A stretch of 64,000 nucleotides of DNA from JAUVXJ01 sp964433755 (GTDB lineage Bacteria > Chloroflexota > Anaerolineae > UBA7937 > B3-Chlor): positions 186,001-250,000 of the forward strand of contig CAYSSR010000001.1 in assembly GCA_964433755.1 (NCBI GenBank). The letters are read 5' to 3'. Below the pieces are notes generated by a model that worked only from the letters and a program-made list of their open reading frames with translations, did not search any database and was not told the DNA's origin. The first letter of the stretch is position 1. Each line of letters starts with the position of its first letter. Positions 7,431-16,173 of this stretch are shown here, piece after piece. Both the position numbers and the translations under genes were made by a program.

Positions 7431-9962
7431 ATGGTGGGCGAGAGCGTGGAGGCGACTGGCGGCCGCAATAGCCCGGTAACCGGCCGGGTGACGGCGGGGA
7501 ACGGATCTGGGCACCGAGTGGTGCTCCTGGCTGTACTGGCGTTGTTGGTGGCTGCCGGTCTCTATCTGAGGCTTCAGTATCTGCTCACCACCAGCCCGTA
7601 CATAGACGAGTACACCACCATGTGGGTGGCGCTCAGAACCCTGGCGCGTGGCTATCCGGTCTTCTCCACCGGCGCGGTCTATTCCCAGGGGCTGTTGATC
7701 ACGTACCTGGATGCGCTCTCGTTCTGGTTCTTCGGGTTCAGCGAGGAGGCAGCCCGAGCTCCGAGCCTGATTATCAGCGTGTGCACCATACCCTGCCTCT
7801 ATCTGGTGGGCAAGCGCATGTTCTCAGCCCACCAGGGGTTGATCGCTGCTGCTATGCTCGCCTTCGCACCTCAGGCCGTGATGTGGGGAGGCCGGGCCAG
7901 GAACTACGCCCTGATACAGTTCATCGTGCTCTGGGCAGCCTTCCTCTTCTATCGATGGGCCATCGCCGGGAATGGGGCCAGGTATGGATGGCTCTTCGCC
8001 CTCACGTTCGTGGCCGCAGTGTACACACACAGCGTGGCCATGCTGCTGTATCCGATCTTTCTCTTGTGCGCTTTGCTCGGCCGGGGTTGGCGATGGTTTC
8101 TCAAGAGGGAGGTGATTCTGCCCAACGTCCCGATCGTCCTGGGGATGGTGCACAGTCTGTATCTGTATCGCCGCCTGCGACCCCCAGGTTGGGGGGAGGT
8201 AGGTGAGGGGCGACTGGAGGTTGGCTTCTCCTTCAATCTCTTGGGGGCGATCGAGAGATACAAGCCCTTCTTCCTGGGGTTGGAGGATCTGCCCTTCTTT
8301 GCCCTGATCACACTCCTTTGCGCTCTGGGGGTGCTTCTGCTGTTGTGGAAAGCAGCCAGGGGAAGAGGGTTCAGGACGCTCCTCTCTCCCTCTCGTCAGG
8401 AGGCGCCGCTCGCCTTTCTGGCGCTCGTGCTCCTGCTGGTGGTGCTGGGGATGTTCTTCGTGGTCAACGAGCGGCGCTGGAGTCCTCGCTACTTCTTCCT
8501 GGAAGCGCCCATTTTCTATCTCGTTGCCATCAACGTCCTATCACGTGGAATTGCGTACGGAGAGAGGTGGTGGAGAGCCCATGGCGGATCGCCCTTGCTG
8601 AGCGAGAGCGGTGAGCGGCTACGAGCAAAGACCCTGGCGACGGTGCTCGCTATCGCACTCATCGGTCTGGTCTCCTGGCAGCCGGCGACAGCTCTCGTGG
8701 CCAAGGGAGAGTATGGATATGATGACGCTTTCCAGTACGTGCGAGAGCACCAGCAGCCTGGCGACGCCGTGATGACCTTCGCCGTCTCACCTTGCGCCCT
8801 CTATCTGGGTGAGGATGAATGCGACTACGTAGCCATCGAAAAGGACTTCCACAGCTACGCCATCCAGAGAGATGGAACGTGGATCGAGGCCTGGGCTGGC
8901 ATTCCCATTCTCTTCACTGACGAGGACTTGACCGAGGTGATCGAGACCAGCCCGCGAACCTGGTTCGTGGTGGACGAGTCGCGGTTCAGAACACGATACA
9001 CTGGAGAGTTCATCCAGTACGTCTGGGATAGGATGGAATTGGTGGCGAAGGTGGGGGGAGTGTTTGTGTTCCTGGGTGAGAGCCCTGCACCTCCCGCGTT
9101 GGCTGTTCAACGTTCTCTGGACTATAATCTTGGTGATCAGGTAGCCCTCCTGGGCTGCGGCTTGAGCGAAACGACTCTGGAGCCAGGAGATGTGCTGAGT
9201 TTGTCGCTCCGCTACGAGGGGTTGACCCACATCCTGCGTAGCTACAGTGTCTTCGTGCACCTGGTGGATGCAGAGGGCAGGATGTGGGCGCAGCACGACG
9301 GAGCGCCGCTCAACGGGCTCCATCCGACGACCCACTGGGTGGAGGGTGAGATCATCTCGGATGCGCGGGAGCTAGCGCTTCCCCAGGACATGCCCGAGGG
9401 CAGGTACCAGTTGCAGATGGGCATGTACCTGCCGGAGACGATGGAGCATCTTCCCGTCCTGGGACCAGAGGGCGAGCCCCTGGGAGAGGCGGTCATCCTG
9501 GGCTACGTGAAGGTGGAGCGCGGATCTCCTGCGCTCCCTGTCCCGCAGCACGAGGTCTGGTATGGCTTTGGAGGCCTGGTGACTTTGTGGGGGTACGATC
9601 TTGCGGCAGGCAGCGTGGCGCCCGGAGACACGGTACCTGTCGTGCTCTACTGGAGAGCCGAGCAGGAGATGGCAGACGATTACACCGTATTCGTCCACCT
9701 GGTCGACGAACAAGGGGTGATCTGGGGACAGCAGGACCGTGAGCCCGAGAATGGCTTCTATCACACGTCGTTCTGGGACGTCGGGGAGACAGTAGCGGAC
9801 CAGTACGAACTCACGGTTGACGAGGAGACGCCGCCGGGGGAGTACCAGGTCGAGGCGGGAATGTACGTTCTGGCCACGGGGGAGCGTCTGGCTGTGGTCG
9901 GAGAAGATGGGCAGACCCTGGACGACAGGGTGGTGCTGGGTTCGATTGAGGTGGAGCGGTAG
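7431..9962 (+). CDS. GT39/PMT-like membrane glycosyltransferase with two C-terminal beta modules
   Basis: 843 residues. After the first membrane helix, an acidic pair (D59-E60 in YIDEYTTMW) lies in the first outside loop, where GT39/ArnT/PMT-type GT-C enzymes carry their catalytic acid. About ten further hydrophobic segments follow to about residue 430. The rest is extracytoplasmic and ends with two tandem ~130-residue modules (about residues 565-700 and 711-843) with cores YSVFVHLVD and YTVFVHLVD and conserved endings of the form PxGxYQ..GMY. The protein therefore probably transfers a sugar from a polyprenyl-phosphate donor and may use the modules to bind glycan or protein. It is close to the gene at 32672 in order of parts and in the SGTLYxQGLL-like loop. 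Confidence 0.78.
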   Translation: MVGESVEATGGRNSPVTGRVTAGNGSGHRVVLLAVLALLVAAGLYLRLQYLLTTSPYIDEYTTMWVALRTLARGYPVFSTGAVYSQGLLITYLDALSFWFFGFSEEAARAPSLIISVCTIPCLYLVGKRMFSAHQGLIAAAMLAFAPQAVMWGGRARNYALIQFIVLWAAFLFYRWAIAGNGARYGWLFALTFVAAVYTHSVAMLLYPIFLLCALLGRGWRWFLKREVILPNVPIVLGMVHSLYLYRRLRPPGWGEVGEGRLEVGFSFNLLGAIERYKPFFLGLEDLPFFALITLLCALGVLLLLWKAARGRGFRTLLSPSRQEAPLAFLALVLLLVVLGMFFVVNERRWSPRYFFLEAPIFYLVAINVLSRGIAYGERWWRAHGGSPLLSESGERLRAKTLATVLAIALIGLVSWQPATALVAKGEYGYDDAFQYVREHQQPGDAVMTFAVSPCALYLGEDECDYVAIEKDFHSYAIQRDGTWIEAWAGIPILFTDEDLTEVIETSPRTWFVVDESRFRTRYTGEFIQYVWDRMELVAKVGGVFVFLGESPAPPALAVQRSLDYNLGDQVALLGCGLSETTLEPGDVLSLSLRYEGLTHILRSYSVFVHLVDAEGRMWAQHDGAPLNGLHPTTHWVEGEIISDARELALPQDMPEGRYQLQMGMYLPETMEHLPVLGPEGEPLGEAVILGYVKVERGSPALPVPQHEVWYGFGGLVTLWGYDLAAGSVAPGDTVPVVLYWRAEQEMADDYTVFVHLVDEQGVIWGQQDREPENGFYHTSFWDVGETVADQYELTVDEETPPGEYQVEAGMYVLATGERLAVVGEDGQTLDDRVVLGSIEVER

Positions 9963-9972
9963 GGACACTCGT

Positions 9973-10956
9973 ATGGCCGACGGCGAGGGACTGAATCTGG
10001 ACGGTGGCACGGATCCGGAGCATCGCGTGGACCTGTCGCTCGTGGTGCCCGTGCTGGACGAGGAGGAGAGCATCCGCCCTCTGTACTCCAGCCTGCGCGA
10101 GGCGCTGGAAGACGTTGGCAGAGTGTACGAGATCATCTTCGTGGACGATGGAAGTGAGGATGGTTCCTTCTCCATCCTTCGATCCCTCTACGAGGAGGAT
10201 CCGGAGCACATTCGGGTGATCCAGTTCCGCCGCAATTTCGGAAAGACCGCTGCGCTGACGGCGGGGTTCAAGCAGGCCAGGGGAGACATCGTGATCACCA
10301 TGGACGCCGATCTGCAAGAGGACCCGGCGGAGATACCTGGCATGCTGGAGAGCCTGGACGAGGACTACGATCTGGTCGTGGCCTGGAGGCACCAGCGGCA
10401 GGATTCCTGGTCCAAGAAGCTGCCTTCGAGGATAGCCAACGTATCCGTCTCGCTGCTGACCGGGGTGCATCTGCACGACCTCAACTGCGGCTTCAAAGCC
10501 TACCGCCGAGAGGTGGTTAAGGACCTGAAGTTGTACGGTGAGTTGCATCGGTTCATACCGGTGCTGGCACACTGGCGTGGCTTCAGGGTTACGGAGAGGA
10601 AAGTGGCACACCGCCCGAGGCAATACGGCCAGTCCAAGTATGGATTCGAACGCCTTGGGAAGAGTTTCCTGGACTTTGGCATGGTTTTGTTCCTCACCTA
10701 TTTCCTCAAGCGGCCGATGCACCTCTTCGGTACCCTGGGCACGCTCCTCTTTGCCATTGGCTTCGCTATCGGATTGTATCTCACCGGGCTGTGGTTCCTC
10801 GGCGAGGGCATCGGATGGCGCCCCCTCCTGTTCCTTGGGATACTGGCCATGATCGTTGGTGTGCAGATGGCCTCCATAGGTCTGCTGGGCGAGATGATCA
10901 GGAACTTCGCCTTCAATCCCGAGGAAGAGTACTCCGTCCGCAGACTGCTTTCCTGA
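9973..10956 (+). CDS. GT2 glycosyltransferase, GtrB/DPM1-like polyprenyl-phosphate sugar synthase
   Basis: 327 residues from ATG 9973, chosen because it follows the previous stop directly and puts the LSLVVPVLDEEES strand near the N-terminus; the longer open frame upstream lies inside the preceding gene. The GT-A domain shows FVDDGSEDGS and the metal-binding MDADLQEDP. A conserved NCGFKAYRR segment follows, then two C-terminal membrane helices ending in GLLGEMIRN. This architecture belongs to GtrB/ArnC/DPM-type enzymes that load a hexose onto a polyprenyl-phosphate at the inner face, supplying the GT-C enzymes. It is a paralogue of the gene at 30481. Identity of the sugar is not visible. Confidence 0.85.
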   Translation: MADGEGLNLDGGTDPEHRVDLSLVVPVLDEEESIRPLYSSLREALEDVGRVYEIIFVDDGSEDGSFSILRSLYEEDPEHIRVIQFRRNFGKTAALTAGFKQARGDIVITMDADLQEDPAEIPGMLESLDEDYDLVVAWRHQRQDSWSKKLPSRIANVSVSLLTGVHLHDLNCGFKAYRREVVKDLKLYGELHRFIPVLAHWRGFRVTERKVAHRPRQYGQSKYGFERLGKSFLDFGMVLFLTYFLKRPMHLFGTLGTLLFAIGFAIGLYLTGLWFLGEGIGWRPLLFLGILAMIVGVQMASIGLLGEMIRNFAFNPEEEYSVRRLLS

Positions 10957-10969
10957 CTGGTGTGAATCC

Positions 10970-13327
10970 ATGAGAGGTTTGTTCTCGGCCTTTCCCTGGG
11001 ACAGGAGGGAGGCCAGATACGCAGTTGCCGCTCTGGCGTTGGCTACAGCGCTTCTGTTGCTGTTCGTGATCCCTGCGCCTCGCCGGGACATCGAGGCACA
11101 GGTAGAGTTGACGGGCCTCGACCCTGGGCAGGATCTGGCGGTCACTGTCACCGATGGGCAGGCCGAGCCACTAGAGCGGGATTCCCAAGGCGTGGTTTCG
11201 CTGACCGTGGTGGCACCCCGACGTGCCCTCATCACTGTGGCGACAGACGACGCAGCATACTCCTTCACCATCCACGAGCTCATCCTATACAGGGAGAAAG
11301 AGTGGGCTGAGCCGGCGGGCCTGGTAGGCGCGGAGATCATCGGCGGCCGCGTGATGGAGGGTTTGTCCGGCCTTCCTCAGCAGGCACATCTCGCCCTCTA
11401 CGAGAATCGCTTTGTATTCACGCTACTATTCGTCTTCTCCCTGGCATACTTGTATGCACGACGCAGAGCGAGGTGGCGGCCGCTGGCCCCCTGGCTGATC
11501 GTCTGCTCACTGCTGGCATACCAGCTGCTCTTCTTCTTCGATCTCACGCCCACACTGTACTGGGATACCCCTCTCTTGGATCCCTTCGTGAGGTCGTGCC
11601 TCCTGTTGCAGATGGGCTGTTCCGCACTCCTGGTCGCTGCCTGGTTCCCGGCCAGGAGGCTGGTTGGCAGATGGCGGCCTGATCTGGCGCATGGGGCAGA
11701 GAGATTCGTGGACAGATATGGGCTTTTCATCCTCCTGGCGCTGCCGCTGGCCCAGCACCTGGTCGGCCACGGCGTGTTTGGATACAACCTTCAGCCTACA
11801 GATGCCCGGTACACCTACATGGACTGGGGCCGGGCCATGCTGGACAAGGGCCTGCTCACCTTCCTGTCGCGCGGACTGTTGAGGCGGATGGAGACCCCTC
11901 TTCTGGCGGCTGTGTGGGCGCTCTTCTACCGGGTCACGCGGGATGGCTACCTGGCCTCAGCGCTGGTGCCTATGATCTACTCGGAGATCGCCATCGTGGG
12001 CACCTATCTGCTGGCCAAGGAGTTCCTGGGGCGAGGGATGGCCTTCTACGCGGGGTTGTTCCTGGCCTTGAGCCCTGTCTTCTCCTTCGCCAGCTACTTC
12101 GTGATGAACGACGTGGCCAGCGCTGCCATGACCGTGCTTACGCTTTGGCTGTTCGTCGTCGCTCTCAAACGGGAGAGTCTGCTCCTGGGCATCGCGTCGG
12201 GGCTGTGTCTGTTTCTCACGACCATCACCAAGCTGACGGGGGTATACTGCGCCTTTCTGGTGATTGTGGTGTACTGGTTCTCAGCCTCGCGGAAGAAGAG
12301 GATTCTGGTGGCCAACCTGGCCTTCCTGGCGCTCTTGCCCATCGCCTTCGTCACCCCCTACGTGATGGAGAATGGGGTGTCTTGGGCGGCTCTGGAGGAC
12401 GGTCGGGAGCATCTGGTCACCTGGGCCAAGAGGCCGATGTTCCAGGACAGAGACGACGAGCCAGCAGACTGGAACGACATGATCCTCCAGTCCGGTCAGA
12501 CCCACTACTACATGGGGCCGGTCCCCAGGACGTTCTACTTCCAGTACCTGGTGAACGCGATGGGCTTCCCTATCTTCTTCTGGATCGTGATGATCCTCGT
12601 CGGTGCTTTGGACGCCCGGCTGGTGAGGAACCGGGAGAATAGCGCTTGTCCTTCCCTGGTGAAGAGGAAGCTGTGGGCGCTGGCTCTGTGGGCACTACCT
12701 CTGCTAGTGTTCCTGTCACTATGGTCGATGAGGAACACCAGGTTCTCGTACATCGCGTTTCCCGCCTATGCCATGCTTGGTGCCTGTGGCTTCCTCCACG
12801 TCAGGCGGTACTCTGGCGCCGAAGGCTCGGGGCACAGCGGCCTGCTGCTGGGACTGTCTGTGATCATGCTGTCGACCCAGAGCCTCGCACACTACTACAA
12901 CGTCTCCTACCTCGAGAACGCCGACTATCGGGATCCTGTCTTCGTAGAGACCACCGAGCCTTACTTCTACGTACACCGGCACTACGCCGGGTGGCACGTA
13001 GGGTGGAACGGCGCGGGCACCGATCATCACTTCACAGGGTCCATCACCACCGATGGCTTCTTCGAGGAGGTCGTGCCTTTCGAACTGGAGCAGTACCCGG
13101 ACGTGCTCGAGGTGGCCGACTCCCAGAGCAGGATCGACCTGGACACCTGGACCAGAAGCGGCGAGGATGGATGTGATTTCGTGGTCGAGGATGCCACTTT
13201 CGTGAGGTTCGATCTGCTCATAGACGAGACGCTGCGTCCGGAGAGGGTCTTCGTGTTTACGGGCTCTATTGGCCTGGAGGCGGAGACCGCCGGCGCCTTG
13301 CCGCTCGTCTTGGAGGTGGAAGACTAG
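10970..13327 (+). CDS. GT-C family membrane glycosyltransferase-like protein with N-terminal extracytoplasmic domain
   Basis: 785 residues. One N-terminal helix (about residues 17-37) is followed by a soluble ~110-residue beta-rich stretch (starts around DIEAQVELTG) and a second hydrophobic segment, before a GT-C-like core of about ten helices with an acidic loop (PTDARYTYMDWGRAML). A C-terminal tail after about residue 650 is extracytoplasmic. The core resembles dolichyl-phosphate-mannose-type mannosyltransferases (GT39). The inserted N-terminal domain is unusual for GT39 proteins. It lies between a GtrB-like donor synthase and an AlkP-superfamily enzyme with gaps of 13 and 6 bases, so all three are probably co-expressed. 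Confidence 0.68.
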   Translation: MRGLFSAFPWDRREARYAVAALALATALLLLFVIPAPRRDIEAQVELTGLDPGQDLAVTVTDGQAEPLERDSQGVVSLTVVAPRRALITVATDDAAYSFTIHELILYREKEWAEPAGLVGAEIIGGRVMEGLSGLPQQAHLALYENRFVFTLLFVFSLAYLYARRRARWRPLAPWLIVCSLLAYQLLFFFDLTPTLYWDTPLLDPFVRSCLLLQMGCSALLVAAWFPARRLVGRWRPDLAHGAERFVDRYGLFILLALPLAQHLVGHGVFGYNLQPTDARYTYMDWGRAMLDKGLLTFLSRGLLRRMETPLLAAVWALFYRVTRDGYLASALVPMIYSEIAIVGTYLLAKEFLGRGMAFYAGLFLALSPVFSFASYFVMNDVASAAMTVLTLWLFVVALKRESLLLGIASGLCLFLTTITKLTGVYCAFLVIVVYWFSASRKKRILVANLAFLALLPIAFVTPYVMENGVSWAALEDGREHLVTWAKRPMFQDRDDEPADWNDMILQSGQTHYYMGPVPRTFYFQYLVNAMGFPIFFWIVMILVGALDARLVRNRENSACPSLVKRKLWALALWALPLLVFLSLWSMRNTRFSYIAFPAYAMLGACGFLHVRRYSGAEGSGHSGLLLGLSVIMLSTQSLAHYYNVSYLENADYRDPVFVETTEPYFYVHRHYAGWHVGWNGAGTDHHFTGSITTDGFFEEVVPFELEQYPDVLEVADSQSRIDLDTWTRSGEDGCDFVVEDATFVRFDLLIDETLRPERVFVFTGSIGLEAETAGALPLVLEVED

Positions 13328-13333
13328 GGAAGC

Positions 13334-15004
13334 ATGGCTGAGCGGCGACGGGTATTCGTGGTGGCCTGGGATGGAGCGACCCTCGATCTCCTTGCGCCCT
13401 GGTGCGAGCAAGGTAGGCTTCCCACGCTGAGCAAGATCCTGGAGCAGGGCAGCCACGGCAGGCTCGCTTCGACCTATCCACCGCTGACAGGTCCGGCCTG
13501 GGCTTCCTTCATGACGGGCAAGTCCCCCGGCAGCCACGGCGTGTTCGAATTCTTCCATCGCCGGGAAGGCAGCTATAGCCAGGCCCTCGGCGGACCTGCT
13601 TCGATCAAAGGCAGGTCACTGTGGCGGATCCTGAGCGATGCGGGCAAGAAGATCGGTGTGATGAACGTACCGCTCACCTATCCCTCGGAAGAGGTGAACG
13701 GCTTTCTCATCACCGGCCTTCTAACCCCCCACGATTGCGACGACTGGGCGTATCCACGAGAGCTCAAGGCGGAACTCGAAAGCAACGTGGGTACCTATCT
13801 CATACACCACGATGAGAAGTACACCAAGTCGAACGTGGACAATCTGGTCGCCGAGCAGTATCGGATCCTGGAGAGCAGAACGCAGGCGGCGCTGTACCTG
13901 ATGGCGGCGAAGGAATGGGACTTCTTCATGGTCCACTACTATGGGCCAGATCGTATGACCCACGAGTTCTGGCACCTGATGGACCCCTCTCATCCTCAGC
14001 ACGATCCCCAGGAGTATGCCAAGTACGGCGACCTGGTGCTGCCTTTCTTTCAGGAGTTGGACGCGAGTCTGGGCCGTCTGCTGTCCGAGCTCAGCGACGA
14101 CGACGTGGTTCTGCTGATGTCGGATCACGGAATGGGGCGGGTCACGAAGTTCCTGAACGTGAATTCCTGGCTGCTGAGAGAAGGTTTCATCAGAGTCAAG
14201 AGAGACCTCTCGTCCAGGCTCAGGTACGCCTTGTTCCTTATGGGGTTCAACTACTACTTTCTGGGCAAGCTTGTGCTCCGGACGGGTTTGGGGAAGCGCG
14301 CTGTGCAGATGGGCCGGGGCAGGCGTCAAGAGCTACAGGAGAAGGTGTTCTTCTCGTTTCGAGACGTAGATTGGCCCGGCACGAGGGCGTATTCGATGGG
14401 CAACTATGGGCAGATCTACGTCAATCTCGAGGGCCGGGAGCCTCAGGGAAGCGTCAAGCCAGGCCGGGAGTACGAGGACGTGCTGGATGAGTTGACGGCG
14501 AAGCTAGACGGCCTGGTGGATGAGGAAAGCGGGGGGAGAGTAATCGGGGATGTGTTTCGCGCGCAGGACGTCTATCGTGGACCGTTTGCAGGACGCGCTC
14601 CGGATCTGATGTTCGTGACCACAGACATGGAGTACAAGGCCCTCGGCCTGTCGGATTTCAGCTCACCACGGACGTTGGAGCCTGTATACGGGTGCACCGG
14701 CAATCATCGTATGGAAGGTGTCCTGGCGCTCCAGGGGAGCGGCGTGATAAAACCGGGTCAGGGTATAGATGGCGCCCGGATCGAAGACCTGGCGCCGACT
14801 ATCCTCCATTTGCTGGGACTCCCTGTCCCCAAGGACATGGACGGGCGGGTTCTGGAAAGCGTCTTCACGGACGACTTCGCAAAGGAGCGCCCTGTGGAGT
14901 ACACGGAGCCGGAAGAGCCGGGCGAGGGGCTGGAGGAGAGGGGCTACTCCCCAGAAGAGGAAGAAGAGCTGGCCAGGACGCTGAAGGGTTTGGGCTATGT
15001 GTAA
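13334..15004 (+). CDS. AlkP-superfamily phosphohydrolase/phosphotransferase (COG3379-like), copy 1
   Basis: 556 residues, no signal peptide and no membrane helix, so cytoplasmic. Alkaline-phosphatase-superfamily features in order: metal ligand D13 in AWDGATLDL, nucleophile candidate T52 in PPLTGPAWASF, the SHG(V/I)-type block after it, D264-H265 in MSDHGMG, and H458 in GNHRMEG. The C-terminus ends in the LKGLGYV motif common in sulfatase-like relatives. Relatives are annotated as predicted phosphohydrolase/phosphomutase or type I phosphodiesterase, with unknown substrates. A same-length paralogue lies at 16160, and the two flank a GT2 and a DUF2304 gene. A role in handling a phosphorylated or nucleotide-linked glycan precursor is inferred from context only. 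Confidence 0.82.
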   Translation: MAERRRVFVVAWDGATLDLLAPWCEQGRLPTLSKILEQGSHGRLASTYPPLTGPAWASFMTGKSPGSHGVFEFFHRREGSYSQALGGPASIKGRSLWRILSDAGKKIGVMNVPLTYPSEEVNGFLITGLLTPHDCDDWAYPRELKAELESNVGTYLIHHDEKYTKSNVDNLVAEQYRILESRTQAALYLMAAKEWDFFMVHYYGPDRMTHEFWHLMDPSHPQHDPQEYAKYGDLVLPFFQELDASLGRLLSELSDDDVVLLMSDHGMGRVTKFLNVNSWLLREGFIRVKRDLSSRLRYALFLMGFNYYFLGKLVLRTGLGKRAVQMGRGRRQELQEKVFFSFRDVDWPGTRAYSMGNYGQIYVNLEGREPQGSVKPGREYEDVLDELTAKLDGLVDEESGGRVIGDVFRAQDVYRGPFAGRAPDLMFVTTDMEYKALGLSDFSSPRTLEPVYGCTGNHRMEGVLALQGSGVIKPGQGIDGARIEDLAPTILHLLGLPVPKDMDGRVLESVFTDDFAKERPVEYTEPEEPGEGLEERGYSPEEEEELARTLKGLGYV

Positions 15005-15037
15005 CCGGGTTCAGAGGTCTGTGGGCGGAGGAGGCCC

Positions 15038-15769
15038 GTGACGGACGCCGGCAGAATCCTGATCGTAGTGCCTGCCTACGACGAGGAACAGAACATCAGC
15101 GATGTGATCGCCCACGTGCGGGCGGAGGTGCCGGAAGTCGACGTCCTCGTGATTGACGATGGCTCCTCCGACGAGACAGCGGAGGCAGCCCGGCGATCGG
15201 GAGCTTCCGTGGTGTCCCATCCCTTCAACCTGGGCTATGGCGTCGCCTTGCAGACAGGTTTCAAGTACGCACTGCTACACGGCTACGACTACGTCGTGCA
15301 GATGGACGCCGATGGACAGCACGAGGCGAAGAGTGTGGTTGACCTGATCGAGGAGGCCCGCAAGGGAGACGCCGACGTGATCCTGGGGTCCCGGTTCCTG
15401 GGTCTGGGTCACTTCAAGATGCAGTGGGCCAGAAAGTTGGGCAGCCTGCTCTTTCGGGTCATCGTGTCCCGGGTTGTGGGTGAGCGTATCTCCGATCCAA
15501 CCTCCGGGTTTCAGGCACTGAACAGAAACGTCCTGGAGTTCTACGCCACCGAAGCGTACCCCGTCGACTTCCCGGATGCGGACCTGCTGATCACGGTCCA
15601 CCGTGCGGGCTTCAGGATCAAAGAGATACCTGTGGTAATGTACTCCAAAGCGGCCGGGGGCAAGTCCATGCACAGTGGACTGCGGCCGCTCTACTACGTG
15701 TTCAAGATGTTTCTGTCCATCTTGGTCACCCTGATGCGACCACGCAATGCTCGAGGAAGGATGGAGTAA
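15038..15769 (+). CDS. GT2 glycosyltransferase paired with DUF2304 protein
   Basis: 243 residues from GTG 15038, with GGAGGAGGCC upstream as a ribosome-binding region. GT-A features are IVVPAYDEEQN, VIDDGSSDET, the VQMDADGQH metal site and a conserved DPTSGFQALNR acceptor region. It lacks its own membrane helices but ends in a hydrophobic amphipathic segment. The next gene, two bases downstream, encodes a small DUF2304 membrane protein; GT2-DUF2304 pairs recur in bacterial and archaeal glycan clusters, and the DUF2304 partner probably anchors the enzyme (established association, inferred function). A dolichol-phosphate mannose/glucose synthase-like activity is likely. Confidence 0.83.
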   Translation: MTDAGRILIVVPAYDEEQNISDVIAHVRAEVPEVDVLVIDDGSSDETAEAARRSGASVVSHPFNLGYGVALQTGFKYALLHGYDYVVQMDADGQHEAKSVVDLIEEARKGDADVILGSRFLGLGHFKMQWARKLGSLLFRVIVSRVVGERISDPTSGFQALNRNVLEFYATEAYPVDFPDADLLITVHRAGFRIKEIPVVMYSKAAGGKSMHSGLRPLYYVFKMFLSILVTLMRPRNARGRME

Positions 15770-15771
15770 CC

Positions 15772-16173
15772 ATGGAGATGAAGCCTCGTTTTGTGGCTCT
15801 GGGCATCGCGGTCGTGTTGCTGGTGCTCATCGTCGAATTGGTGCGGCGCCGCAAGCTTCGCGAGGAGTACTCGTGGTTGTGGTTGTCGTTGAGTCTCGCC
15901 ATGCTCGTCCTGGCCTTGTGGCGTGGCTTCCTGGACTACGCTACGGACCTGATAGGCGCCGTGCTGACCACGTCGACTCTGTTCTTCTTCGCCATCGTCT
16001 TCCTGATTCTGATCAACATCCAGTTCTCCGTGGAGATCTCCTCGTTGAGGACCCAGGTGAAGAACCTGGCCCAGCAAGCGGCGATACTACAGAGCAGTCT
16101 GGATGAGTATGAGCCCAGGTCTGAGGTGCCAGACTCCGGGCAGGAGAAAGGGCTGGAGGGTGACAGGGACTGA
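15772..16173 (+). CDS. DUF2304 family small membrane protein
   Basis: 133 residues with three hydrophobic helices: about 7-24, 35-52 and 63-85. A charged cytosolic tail follows, predicted as a short coiled coil (SSLRTQVKNLAQQAAIL). The RRRKLREEYSWLW linker between helices 1 and 2 is the DUF2304 signature. In GtrB-type enzymes the catalytic domain is fused to membrane helices; here the GT2 at 15038 has none, so this protein likely docks it at the membrane. The coding end overlaps the start of the second AlkP-like gene by 14 bases, indicating coupled translation. Confidence 0.83.
   Translation: MEMKPRFVALGIAVVLLVLIVELVRRRKLREEYSWLWLSLSLAMLVLALWRGFLDYATDLIGAVLTTSTLFFFAIVFLILINIQFSVEISSLRTQVKNLAQQAAILQSSLDEYEPRSEVPDSGQEKGLEGDRD

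Noticed and set aside
9811..11340. Long open frame on the - strand (about 509 codons) opposite the GT2 and the 10970 gene
   Set aside because: It runs antisense to two clear genes, is His/Arg/Gln-rich with no recognisable domain, and has no ribosome-binding site; it is a by-product of GC-rich codon use.
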